A stretch of DNA of 64,000 bases from Streptomyces akebiae (lineage in GTDB: Bacteria > Actinomycetota > Actinomycetes > Streptomycetales > Streptomycetaceae). The DNA lies in the NCBI RefSeq assembly GCF_019599145.1, contig NZ_CP080647.1:1736001-1800000 (forward strand). Direction: 5' to 3'. Every line of letters starts with the position of its first letter. The first letter of the stretch is position 1. Under the pieces are notes generated by a model, which was given only the letters and a program-made list of their open reading frames with translations, was not told where the DNA came from and did not search any database. The position numbers and the translations under genes were made by a program. Shown in pieces: positions 13,782 to 21,672 of the stretch.

Positions 13782-15760
13782 TTGGCGAGCTCCAGAGTAG
13801 GGATACCCGGAGGATTCAACCCGAAGACCCGCGCGTACAGCGAGAGCTCCGCCTCCAGGACCCGCACCATCGTCTCCGCCCGCCGGAAACCGTGCCCCTC
13901 CCCCTCGAAGGCGATGTAGGCGTGCGGCACCCGCCGCCCGTCGATCCGGGCCAGGAACCGCTCGCACTGCGCGGGCGGACAGATCACGTCGTCGAGGCCC
14001 TGAAGCAGCAGGAACGGCGCCGTGATCCGGTCCGCGTGCTCGATGGGCGACCGCTCCACGTACCGCATCGGCTCCTCGGCCAGGGGCCCGACCAGGCTCT
14101 CCAGGTACTGGGACTCGAAGTCGTGGGTGTCCCCCGACCCCCAGTTCGCAAGGTCGAGGACGGGGTACAGGATCGTTCCGCAGGCGTACACGTCGGTCGC
14201 GGTCAGGGACACGGCGGCGGTCCAGCCGCCCGCGCTGCCGCCCCTGATGGCGAGCCGGGTCCGGTCGGCGGTGCCCTCGTCGGCCAGGGCGAGCGCGACG
14301 GCCGCGCAGTCCTCGACGTCGACGACGCCCCACTGCTCGCGCAGCCGGTTGCGGTACTCCCGTCCGTATCCGGTGGAACCGCCGTAGTTGACCTCGGCGA
14401 CGCCGATGCCGCGTGAGGTGAAGTAGGCGATCGCGAGGTCCAGGACCAGCGGCGCGCGGCTGGTGGGCCCGCCGTGCGCCCAGACGACGTAGGGCGGCAG
14501 CTCGGTGCTGAAGGCGACGGAACCGGGGTTGTGGGGCGGGTAGACGTGGGCGTGGATCTCGCGTCCGGCGGGGCCGAAGAAGCTGCGGATCTGGGGTTCG
14601 GGGTAGTAGGAGGGGTCCACCGGGTCGTCGTGCGCGGCACCGATCACCCGGGCGTCGCCGGTGGCGGAGTCCAGCTCGACCACCTCGTACGCGCTGCGGG
14701 GGCTGGCCCCGATGCCGAGGACCCGGCCGCCGTGCACCGCGAGCGAGGGGGCGAACTCGGTCCATGGTCCGGCCGCGTCCACGACCTGGCCGGTCTCCAG
14801 GTCGAGGACGCCGAGCGCGGTGGCCCCCCGCCCGTGGATCACGGCGACGAGCCCGTCGTCCAGCAGCGCGAACCAGCACCAGCCGACCTTCCACAGCGGG
14901 CCGCCGAACTCCTCCTCCCGGGCACACAGGGCCGTGCGGTCGCCGCCGTCGGGGTCGAGGCGGTAGAGGTTCCAGTAGCCGGTGGTGTCGCTGGAGTACA
15001 CCAGGGTGCCGTCGGCGGCCCAGTCGACCTGGGCGACCGACTCCTCCGGGCCGCCCGCGACGGACCGGGGCGCGCCGAGCCGACCGTCCTCGGTCACCTC
15101 GGCGACCAGCAGCGACGTGCCGTCCCACGGCATCCGGGGGTGGTCCCAGGCGAGCCAGGCGGCGCGGCGGCCGTCCGGTGAGAGACGGGGGCAGGTGACG
15201 AACCTCCTGCTGTCGTCGGTCAGTTCCCGTACGGCGCCGCGGTTCTCGGCCGCCGAGCCGTCCAGCGGTACCGCGGCGACGACCCGCCGCACGTCGGTGA
15301 GCCCCTCCCCGGTGAACTCCTCCAGGACGCACCACACCTCGTCCCGCTCGGGGTGCGGCCGTGGGTCCACCCAGCGCAGTCCGCCGCCGACCGGCGACAC
15401 CGGGGTGAGCGGGCGGGGCTCGCCGCCCGGCTCGAATCCGTAGAGACGCTGGTCGGCGAAGTTCGCGAAGACCACGAGGGGGCCGGTGTCCCGCAGGACC
15501 CCGGTCCAGGGCTGCCCGCCGTACTCCATGACCCGACTGCGCACGTTCCACGGGGCCGGCAGGACCGACTCCTCCGTGCCGTCGGCCGTGCGCCGCACCA
15601 GGGTGCGTCTGCCGCCCTCGGTGGGCCGGGGCTCCGTCCACCAGGCCTCGTCGCCGACGAAGCCCACGAACTCGGGATGCCCGTCGTGCGCGGCGGCGAG
15701 CGCCGCGTCGATCGGCGAAGGCCACGAACCGTACGCCAGGGTCTGCACCTTGTCCCCCAT
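13778..15760 (-). CDS. S9-family prolyl oligopeptidase / acyl-peptide hydrolase
   Basis: 660 residues. The N-terminal 400 form a beta-propeller (repeated blades such as WDHPRMPWDGTSLLVAEV and VDWAADGTLVYSSDTTGYWN). The C-terminal alpha/beta-hydrolase catalytic domain has VVWAHGGPTSRAP, nucleophile Ser509 in RGGSAGGW, Asp at about 590 in LQGLDDVICP and His623 in GEGHGF. It cleaves short peptides or removes N-acyl amino acids in the cytosol; no signal peptide. It is followed by LD-carboxypeptidase (GTGA overlap) and preceded, after an 81-base gap with tandem repeats, by M20 peptidase. Confidence 0.92.
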   Translation of the reverse strand: MGDKVQTLAYGSWPSPIDAALAAAHDGHPEFVGFVGDEAWWTEPRPTEGGRRTLVRRTADGTEESVLPAPWNVRSRVMEYGGQPWTGVLRDTGPLVVFANFADQRLYGFEPGGEPRPLTPVSPVGGGLRWVDPRPHPERDEVWCVLEEFTGEGLTDVRRVVAAVPLDGSAAENRGAVRELTDDSRRFVTCPRLSPDGRRAAWLAWDHPRMPWDGTSLLVAEVTEDGRLGAPRSVAGGPEESVAQVDWAADGTLVYSSDTTGYWNLYRLDPDGGDRTALCAREEEFGGPLWKVGWCWFALLDDGLVAVIHGRGATALGVLDLETGQVVDAAGPWTEFAPSLAVHGGRVLGIGASPRSAYEVVELDSATGDARVIGAAHDDPVDPSYYPEPQIRSFFGPAGREIHAHVYPPHNPGSVAFSTELPPYVVWAHGGPTSRAPLVLDLAIAYFTSRGIGVAEVNYGGSTGYGREYRNRLREQWGVVDVEDCAAVALALADEGTADRTRLAIRGGSAGGWTAAVSLTATDVYACGTILYPVLDLANWGSGDTHDFESQYLESLVGPLAEEPMRYVERSPIEHADRITAPFLLLQGLDDVICPPAQCERFLARIDGRRVPHAYIAFEGEGHGFRRAETMVRVLEAELSLYARVFGLNPPGIPTLELAK

Positions 15761-15762
15761 GT

Positions 15763-15802
15763 CCTCAGTCCCTCAGTCCCTCAGTCCCTCAGTCCTTCAG
15801 TC
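15763..15802 (+). repeat. 8-bp tandem repeat before the S9 peptidase start
   Basis: Five units: CCTCAGTC four times, then CTTCAGTC, with a degenerate CCTTGGTC after. On the coding strand each unit reads GACTGAGG, so each carries a GAGG ribosome-site-like core; the last lies just ahead of the ATG at 15760. Confidence 0.92.
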
Positions 15803-15841
15803 CCTTGGTCCGTAGTCCCGCAGGCTGCCGCGTGCCGTCGG

Positions 15842-17173
15842 TCAGGCCGTGCGCAGGAAACGGTCGAGCACGCGGACGCCGAAGTGGAGCGCCTCCACCG
15901 GGACACGCTCGTCGACACCGTGGAACAGCGCCGCGTAGTCGAAGCCCTCGGGGAGCTTCAGCGGCGAGAAGCCGTAGCCGGTGATGCCGAGCCGCGAGAA
16001 CTGTTTGGCGTCCGTGCCGCCCGGCATGCAGTACGGCACCACGTGCCCCTCGGGCGCGAACTCCTCGACGGCGGCCCGCATCCGCGCGTACGTCGCCGAG
16101 TCCACCGGCGACTGCAGTGCCACCTCCCGGTGCTCGTACACCCACTCCACATCGGGTCCGGTGAGCCGGTCGAGGGTCTCCCGGAACTCGTCCTCGCCGC
16201 CGGGCAGATACCGTCCGTCCACGTGGGCGACGGCCTCCCCCGGGATCACGTTGATCTTGTAACCGGCGTCCAGCATGGTCGGGTTGGCGCTGTTGCGGAC
16301 GGTCGCCTCGACCAGGGCCGCGGCCGTGCCGAGCTTGTCGAGCAGCCGGTCGACGCCGCCAGGGTCGTCGAGGTCGGCCTCGACGCCGTACAGCGCGGCG
16401 AGTTCGGTGAGGGCCGCGCGGACGGTCGGGGTGAGTCGCAGGGGCCACTCGTGCGCGCCGATCCGGGCGACGGCCGCCGCCAGCCGGGTCACCGCGTTGG
16501 CCCGGTTCACCTTGGAGCCGTGTCCGGCCCGGCCGCGCGCGGTGAGCCTCAGCCAGCCGGTGCCGCGCTCGCCCGCGGCGATCGGATAGATCTGCCGACC
16601 GCCGCCGTCGTGGAAGGTGAAGGCCCCCGATTCGCTGATGCCCTCGGTGCAGCCCTCGAAGAGACCGGCGTGCCGGTCGGCGAGGAACCCGGAGCCGTCC
16701 TCGGCGCTCGCCTCCTCGTCGGCGGTGAACGCGATCACGAGGTCCCGGCGGGGGCGTACGCCGGTGCGTGCCCACTGCCGTACGACGGCGAGGATCATCG
16801 CGTCCATGTTCTTCATGTCGACCGCGCCCCGGCCCCAGACCACGCCGTCGCGGATCTCCCCGGAGAAGGGGTGCACGGTCCAGTCGGCGGCCTGGGCGGG
16901 CACGACGTCCAGATGACCGTGGACGAGCAGGGCGTCCGCCGAGGGGTCGGTGCCCTCGATCCGCGCCACCACGTTGGTCCGGCCCGCGGTCCGCTCCAGC
17001 AGCGTGGGCTCCAGGCCCGTCTCGGCCAGCAGCGCGGCGGCGTACTCGGCGGCCGGGCGCTCACGGCAGTCCCCGCCGCCGCGGTTGGTGGTGTCGACGC
17101 GGATGAGGTCGGAGGTGAACCGGACGACCTCGTCGAGCGCCCGTTGGTCCACGGGTGCCGTCTGCTCAGCCAT
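15842..17173 (-). CDS. M20-family metallopeptidase (dipeptidase/deacylase)
   Basis: 443 residues (MAEQTAPVDQRALDEVVRFT). Di-zinc M20 signatures: LLVHGHLDVVPA (His and catalytic Asp), GRGAVDMKNMDAMI (bridging Asp), AFTADEEASAEDGSGFL (catalytic Glu-Glu) and a C-terminal ALFHGVDERVPVEALHFG with the last His ligand. The dimerisation lid lies between. It is an aminoacylase/dipeptidase-type cytosolic enzyme. The ATG overlaps the end of the upstream M55 gene by eight bases (coupling), so two D/L-peptide hydrolases are made together. Confidence 0.9.
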   Translation of the reverse strand: MAEQTAPVDQRALDEVVRFTSDLIRVDTTNRGGGDCRERPAAEYAAALLAETGLEPTLLERTAGRTNVVARIEGTDPSADALLVHGHLDVVPAQAADWTVHPFSGEIRDGVVWGRGAVDMKNMDAMILAVVRQWARTGVRPRRDLVIAFTADEEASAEDGSGFLADRHAGLFEGCTEGISESGAFTFHDGGGRQIYPIAAGERGTGWLRLTARGRAGHGSKVNRANAVTRLAAAVARIGAHEWPLRLTPTVRAALTELAALYGVEADLDDPGGVDRLLDKLGTAAALVEATVRNSANPTMLDAGYKINVIPGEAVAHVDGRYLPGGEDEFRETLDRLTGPDVEWVYEHREVALQSPVDSATYARMRAAVEEFAPEGHVVPYCMPGGTDAKQFSRLGITGYGFSPLKLPEGFDYAALFHGVDERVPVEALHFGVRVLDRFLRTA

Positions 17174-17999
17174 ATGTCTCCTCCACCGCGGCCGAGACGA
17201 TCGTGGTGACCGCCTTGAAGGTGCGGATTCCCTCGTACATGGTCGGGCTGGTGTACGCGACCTTGCGTTCACCGGTACGGGCCACCCCGGGCACCACGGT
17301 CGCGGCCATCGCCAGGTGCTCGGCGTCGAACTCCAGCGCCACGGTGAACGGGCCGCCCCTGACCGGTGCGTGCCGTACCGCGAGCGCAGCGGCCTCCTTC
17401 GCCGCCGCGCGGATGTCGGCGGCCGTCCTCGCGGGGGTCCGGCACACCGCCGCGTACCGCGACACATGGTCCTTGACCGCCACTTTGAGCGCCTCGGGCG
17501 CATAGCCCAGGGCGTCCTCGCACGCCACGTCGTCGCCGGTCACCAGCACCACCGGTACCCCGTACTCGGCCACCACATGCGAGTTGAGCAGCCCCTCACT
17601 GGCCCGCTCGTCGTTCACCCACACCCCGGTGATGGAGTTCGCCAGGTAGGTGTGGGCGAGGACGCCCTCCATCCCGGCGCCCGCGTGGTAGCCGACGAAC
17701 GCGATGCCGTCCACGTCGCCGTGCTGCACGCCCTCCACCATGGACAGCGCCTTGTGCCGGCCGGTGAGCATCTGCGCGCGCTCGTCCAGCTCCTCCAGCA
17801 GGAGATTGCGCATCGTCCAGTGCGCCTCGTTGATCAGCACCTCGTCGGCCCCGCCGTCGAGAAAGCCGAGCACGGCGGCGTTCACGTCCGAGGTGAACAT
17901 CGAACGGCACCGCTCCCACTGCGGTGTCCCCGGCAGCACGTCGGCCGGCCAGGTGACACCGGTGGCGCCCTCCATGTCGGCGCTGATGAGGATCTTCAT
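17166..17999 (-). CDS. M55-family D-aminopeptidase (DppA-like)
   Basis: 277 residues (MKILISADMEGATGVTWPAD). DppA signatures: SADMEGATGV with zinc-ligand Asp and Glu near the N-terminus, ADEVLINEAHWTMRNLL, GIAFVGYHAGAG and a C-terminal VAYTSPTMYEGIRTF. B. subtilis DppA releases D-amino acids from D-Ala-containing peptides, with a decameric ring. Together with the adjoining M20, S9 and LD-carboxypeptidase it forms a peptide or murein-peptide salvage group. The stop lies within the start of the M20 gene. Confidence 0.9.
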   Translation of the reverse strand: MKILISADMEGATGVTWPADVLPGTPQWERCRSMFTSDVNAAVLGFLDGGADEVLINEAHWTMRNLLLEELDERAQMLTGRHKALSMVEGVQHGDVDGIAFVGYHAGAGMEGVLAHTYLANSITGVWVNDERASEGLLNSHVVAEYGVPVVLVTGDDVACEDALGYAPEALKVAVKDHVSRYAAVCRTPARTAADIRAAAKEAAALAVRHAPVRGGPFTVALEFDAEHLAMAATVVPGVARTGERKVAYTSPTMYEGIRTFKAVTTIVSAAVEETYG

Positions 18000-18091
18000 G
18001 GCTCGAAACCGTACGCGCTCACGACGATCCGTGGCAGACCTGTGGATAACTGTCACCGACCCGGCCCACCGTGGCGGGACCCAGGGCCCTG

Positions 18092-18127
18092 GTGCCGCGA
18101 CAGGCAGCGTTCGCCTTGTCGCGGCAC
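18092..18127 (-). terminator. Strong hairpin at methyltransferase stop codon
   Basis: GTGCCGCGACAGGC / GCCTTGTCGCGGCAC with loop AGCGTTC pairs over 14 bp with one bulge. Its right end is the stop codon of the methyltransferase gene, so leftward transcripts should end here before the DppA gene. Confidence 0.8.
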
Positions 18128-18852
18128 TAGGCCGTGCGCCCCGCCACATACCACCTCGACGGCAGCTCGATCCGGGTTCCCTCGGCCGTGTGTTCCGTGG
18201 TGACCAGGGGAAGTTCGCCGCTGGTGACCACGGTGAGGCCGGCCGCGCCCAGGTACTCCGGGATCGCCGCGTCGCTGACCTCGCCCGGGGCGATGCCGTG
18301 CCGGAAGACCGGGGCGAGTTTGGCCGGTGGGCCTGCCGGATCGGCCGCGAGGCCCATGAGGACGCCTTTCGCGGTCTCGGCGAGTTCGACGAGGCAGACC
18401 CGGCCGCGTTCGCCCAGCAGCGTGGCGACGGTGTCGACGAGGCGTTGGCGGTCGTCGGGCTCGCACTGGTGGAGGACGCCGCGCACATAGACGTTGGCGT
18501 CGCCGAGCTCGGCGTGGAGGGCTTCGGCATCCGTCTTGTCGACCGCGTCGAGCACACGGTAGGCGGCCCGGCCGTCGGGGTCGGCTCGGCGGGCCAGGTC
18601 GAGGGCGGCGGTGGAGAGGTCGGCGCCGATCACGCGGGGGAAGCGGTCGGCCAGGAAGCGGGTCTGGGTGCCGTTGCCGCAGCCGAGGTCGACGAGCGGG
18701 AGGTCGGCGGAGGTCAGATACGGTTCGAAGAGCGCCAGATGGACGGCCGCGGTCCGTTCGGGTCCGGCGTCCCAGAAGACGGCACCCGGTTCGTCGGACG
18801 CCTCCCGCCAGAACCCCTCCCAGGCTTCCCGGTACCGACTCGTCACGCTCAT
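18127..18852 (-). CDS. Class I SAM-dependent methyltransferase
   Basis: About 241 residues from the ATG at 18852 (MSVTSRYREAWEGFWREASD); an ATG nine bases earlier is possible. The AdoMet site is LPLVDLGCGNGTQTRFLAD (motif I), followed by VIGADLSTAALDLARRA and AEALHAELGDANVYVRGVLH. The C-terminal part (LPSRWYVAGR) is like small-molecule methyltransferases of the thiopurine-MT/ubiE group. Substrate unknown. It stands alone, with hairpins on both sides. Confidence 0.85.
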   Translation of the reverse strand: MSVTSRYREAWEGFWREASDEPGAVFWDAGPERTAAVHLALFEPYLTSADLPLVDLGCGNGTQTRFLADRFPRVIGADLSTAALDLARRADPDGRAAYRVLDAVDKTDAEALHAELGDANVYVRGVLHQCEPDDRQRLVDTVATLLGERGRVCLVELAETAKGVLMGLAADPAGPPAKLAPVFRHGIAPGEVSDAAIPEYLGAAGLTVVTSGELPLVTTEHTAEGTRIELPSRWYVAGRTA

Positions 18853-18878
18853 GCCCCACACCCCCGGATCAGCGACAC

Positions 18879-18897
18879 GGCCGCCGCTTCGGCGGCC
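18879..18897 (-). terminator. Short GC hairpin after the SpoIIE-type gene
   Basis: GGCCGCCG / CGGCGGCC, 8-bp perfect stem with a 3-base loop, about 140 bases downstream of the phosphatase gene and just before the methyltransferase start. No T-run, as usual in Streptomyces. Confidence 0.5.
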
Positions 18898-19035
18898 CAG
18901 ATCGGTCTACCGTGCTCGGCGGCCGCAGACAAGAACCGTGCGCGTCCCTTCCCCCCTCGTCCGGACCACACGCTCCCCCGAGCGCCCCGCACGCCCCCAG
19001 GACCAGGCCGGTGCGGGCACGGCCCCGTCGGTGTC

Positions 19036-21495
19036 TCAGCGCCGCCGCGGCAGGGTCAGTTCGAACCACACGGTCTTGCCCACGCCCGTCCGGCTGGTCC
19101 CCCACTCGCGGGCCAGGGTGGTCAGGACGCGCAGTCCACGGCCGGACTCGTCCGTCGGCGCCGCGCTGAGCAGGTTCGGCAGGGTGGGGTCGTCGTCGTA
19201 GACCTCGCACAGCAGGGTGTCGCCACGGACCAGACGCAGTTCGACGCGGCTCCCGCGCGCGTGCCGTACGGCGTTGGTGACGAGTTCGCCGACCAGGAGC
19301 TCGGTGGTGTCCGTGAGGGTGTCGAGACCCCAGACGCAGAGCTGTTCGCGGACGGCGGCGCGGGCGCGCGCCACCTCGATCGGGTCGCGGGCGAGACGCC
19401 ACTCGGCGACGTCCTCGGGCTCGATGCCATTGAGCCGGGCCATCAGCAGGGCCACGTCGTCCTTGCGGCCGCCGCGTGTGTTGAGGGCGCGGATGATGGT
19501 GTCGCAGGCGTCGTCCATGGAGGCGGCCGGGTGGGCGGCGGACTCGCAGAGCGTCGCGAGGCCCACTCCGATGTCCTCGCCGCGCATCTCGACCAGGCCG
19601 TCGGTGCACATCACGAGCCGGTCGCCCGGCTCCACGCGCACGCGTACCGCCTCGAACGCCACTCCGCCGACCCCGATCGGCGCGCCCGTGGGCAGGTCGA
19701 GGAGTTCACTGCGGCCGTCCACCGCGCGGACCAGCACCGGCGGGATGTGCCCGGCGTTGGCGAGGTGGAGTTCGCCGGCGATGGGGTCGTAGACGGCGTA
19801 GAGGCAGGTCGCGAGATAGTGCTCGCCGAGCCGCTGGGCGAGGTCGTCGAGGTTGCGCAGGAGCTGTGCGGGCGGCAGGTCGAGGGCGGCCATCGTCTGC
19901 ACGGCCGTGCGCAACTGTCCCATCATCGCGGCGGAGTTGAGACCGTGCCCCATGACGTCGCCGACGACCAGGGCGGTGCGGGCGCCCGGCAGCTTCACCG
20001 AGTCGAACCAGTCGCCGCCGACCCGCCCGAGCAGGGTGCCCGGCAGATAGCGGGTGGCGATGTCGCAGCCCGCCATGTGGGCCTCGATCTGCGGGAGCAT
20101 GCTGTCCTGGAGCGTCTCGGCGACGTTCTCCTGGTAGGTGTACATGCGGGCGTTGTCGAGGACGAGGCCCGCCCGGGCGGCGAGTTCGGCGCCGGTGACG
20201 CGGTCCATGTCGTCGAAGACCTCGCGCTCCGGGTGGCGCAGCAGGATCATGAAGCCGAGCACGACGTTACGGGCCTTCAGGGGCACGACCAGCATGGAGC
20301 GGCCCGTGATCAGCGGCCGGATGTCGCGCTTCTCGAACTGCGCGGCGATCGCGTGTCCCATCTGCTCGCTGATGCGCGGCACGAGGACGGGCTCGCCGGT
20401 GGTCATGCACTGGAAGAACGGGGTGTGCGCCGGGAACGGCATGGCCTCGCCGACGGGTACGACGTCGTCCCAGCGGCCCGGCTCGTCCGTGTGCTCCACG
20501 GCCACCCGGTGCCACATGGTCGTCGTGTCGGGCACCCCGTCCGGGAACCCCTCACCGGCGACGACCTGTTCGCGCAGGTACGTGCCGGCGACGTCGGTGA
20601 AGCGGGGCACGACCGCCCTGCTGACCTCGACGATGGTCCGGGAGAGGTCGAGGGAGGTGCCGATGCGCCCGCTGACCTCGTTGAGGAACTCCAGGCGCTC
20701 GCGTACTGCTGCGTGTTCGAGGTCCTCGCCCTCGTCCGGCGCGTCCTGCGGTACCGGCAGCCCCTCCGCGACGGCGCGCGCGGCCCGTTCACGGCGGGCC
20801 TGTCGCTCCGCACGCCGGGGCACGCCCCAGTCGGGGGTCACGGGCACCCGGTCGTTCTGGCTGAACTCCAGGACCGGATAGCCCAGTTCGAGGACCTGGG
20901 CGACGATGCGGGCACCCTCGCCGACGCTCATGCTGGGCAGGATCTCGGGGAGCCTGCGGGCGAGTTCCTCGGCGCCGGGGAAGTCGGTGTGCAGGGCGAA
21001 GCCGGGGGCGATGCGTTCGACGGCGACATCCGCCCCGTCGTCCCGCCGCAGTGTCCCGGCGTCGGCGGCCAGCACCAGGAGCCGTTCCCTGCCGGGGCCG
21101 ACCAGGGGGTACGCCCACCACAGCACGTCGATCCGTTCGCGGCCGGGCACGGTGAGCCGGGCGCGGCCGGCCGCCGGGTAGGACAGCTGTCCGTCGAGCG
21201 AGGTCTCCAGGTCGTGGCCGAGGGCGTCGTACGCGCCGTAGGCCGCGTGCGGCGGGGGGTCGTCCTCGTCCGGGAGGGCGCCGGAGACGGGCAGCAGGTC
21301 CAGGGCGGGGTGGCCGACCGCGTCGTCCTTGGTCGTGCCGAAGAGGCGGCGTGCGCCGGAGCTCCAGTGCGACACGAGCCCGGCGCGGTCGACGAGGACC
21401 ACGGCCAGGGGAACGCGGCCGGCCGCGGCGTGCTCCGGCGTCTCGTCACCGGCTCCGGGGCCGGTAGTCGCGCCCGTGTCGGTGCCACGGTTCAT
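19036..21495 (-). CDS. PAS-GAF-SpoIIE phosphatase-HATPase regulatory protein
   Basis: 819 residues. An N-terminal PAS-like domain (VPLAVVLVDRAGLVSHWSSG) and a second sensor region lead to a GAF domain (EFLNEVSGRIGTSLDLSRTI onwards, about 270-430), a PP2C/SpoIIE phosphatase domain (LQDSMLPQIEAHMAGCDIAT, GGDWFDSVKLPGARTALVVG DVMGHG, TDGLVE) and a C-terminal RsbW-like HATPase (ELLVGELVTNAVRHARGSRV, GRGLRVLTTLA). This combines an anti-anti-sigma phosphatase with an anti-sigma-type kinase in one chain, as in many streptomycete regulators of stress or development. Soluble, no membrane segments. A TTG two codons upstream is a less likely start. Confidence 0.92.
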   Translation of the reverse strand: MNRGTDTGATTGPGAGDETPEHAAAGRVPLAVVLVDRAGLVSHWSSGARRLFGTTKDDAVGHPALDLLPVSGALPDEDDPPPHAAYGAYDALGHDLETSLDGQLSYPAAGRARLTVPGRERIDVLWWAYPLVGPGRERLLVLAADAGTLRRDDGADVAVERIAPGFALHTDFPGAEELARRLPEILPSMSVGEGARIVAQVLELGYPVLEFSQNDRVPVTPDWGVPRRAERQARRERAARAVAEGLPVPQDAPDEGEDLEHAAVRERLEFLNEVSGRIGTSLDLSRTIVEVSRAVVPRFTDVAGTYLREQVVAGEGFPDGVPDTTTMWHRVAVEHTDEPGRWDDVVPVGEAMPFPAHTPFFQCMTTGEPVLVPRISEQMGHAIAAQFEKRDIRPLITGRSMLVVPLKARNVVLGFMILLRHPEREVFDDMDRVTGAELAARAGLVLDNARMYTYQENVAETLQDSMLPQIEAHMAGCDIATRYLPGTLLGRVGGDWFDSVKLPGARTALVVGDVMGHGLNSAAMMGQLRTAVQTMAALDLPPAQLLRNLDDLAQRLGEHYLATCLYAVYDPIAGELHLANAGHIPPVLVRAVDGRSELLDLPTGAPIGVGGVAFEAVRVRVEPGDRLVMCTDGLVEMRGEDIGVGLATLCESAAHPAASMDDACDTIIRALNTRGGRKDDVALLMARLNGIEPEDVAEWRLARDPIEVARARAAVREQLCVWGLDTLTDTTELLVGELVTNAVRHARGSRVELRLVRGDTLLCEVYDDDPTLPNLLSAAPTDESGRGLRVLTTLAREWGTSRTGVGKTVWFELTLPRRR

Positions 21496-21672
21496 GGCCA
21501 AGGCCCTTTCTCCCCACGGCTCGCAAGATCTGTGCCGCCTTCACTACCGTACGGCTGCGTAGCGTCGCGATGTGTGGCAATACGCGAATTCCTCCGTAGG
21601 AGCCTCCGGCGCACGCGCTGGACACACGGGCGGCGCACGATCACTCGCGCGCCCCCCGAGTGCCCAGCTCCC

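Noticed and set aside
12825..15725. 966-residue LD-carboxypeptidase reading
   Set aside because: The upstream part overlaps the S9 peptidase in another frame and is Arg/Gly nonsense.
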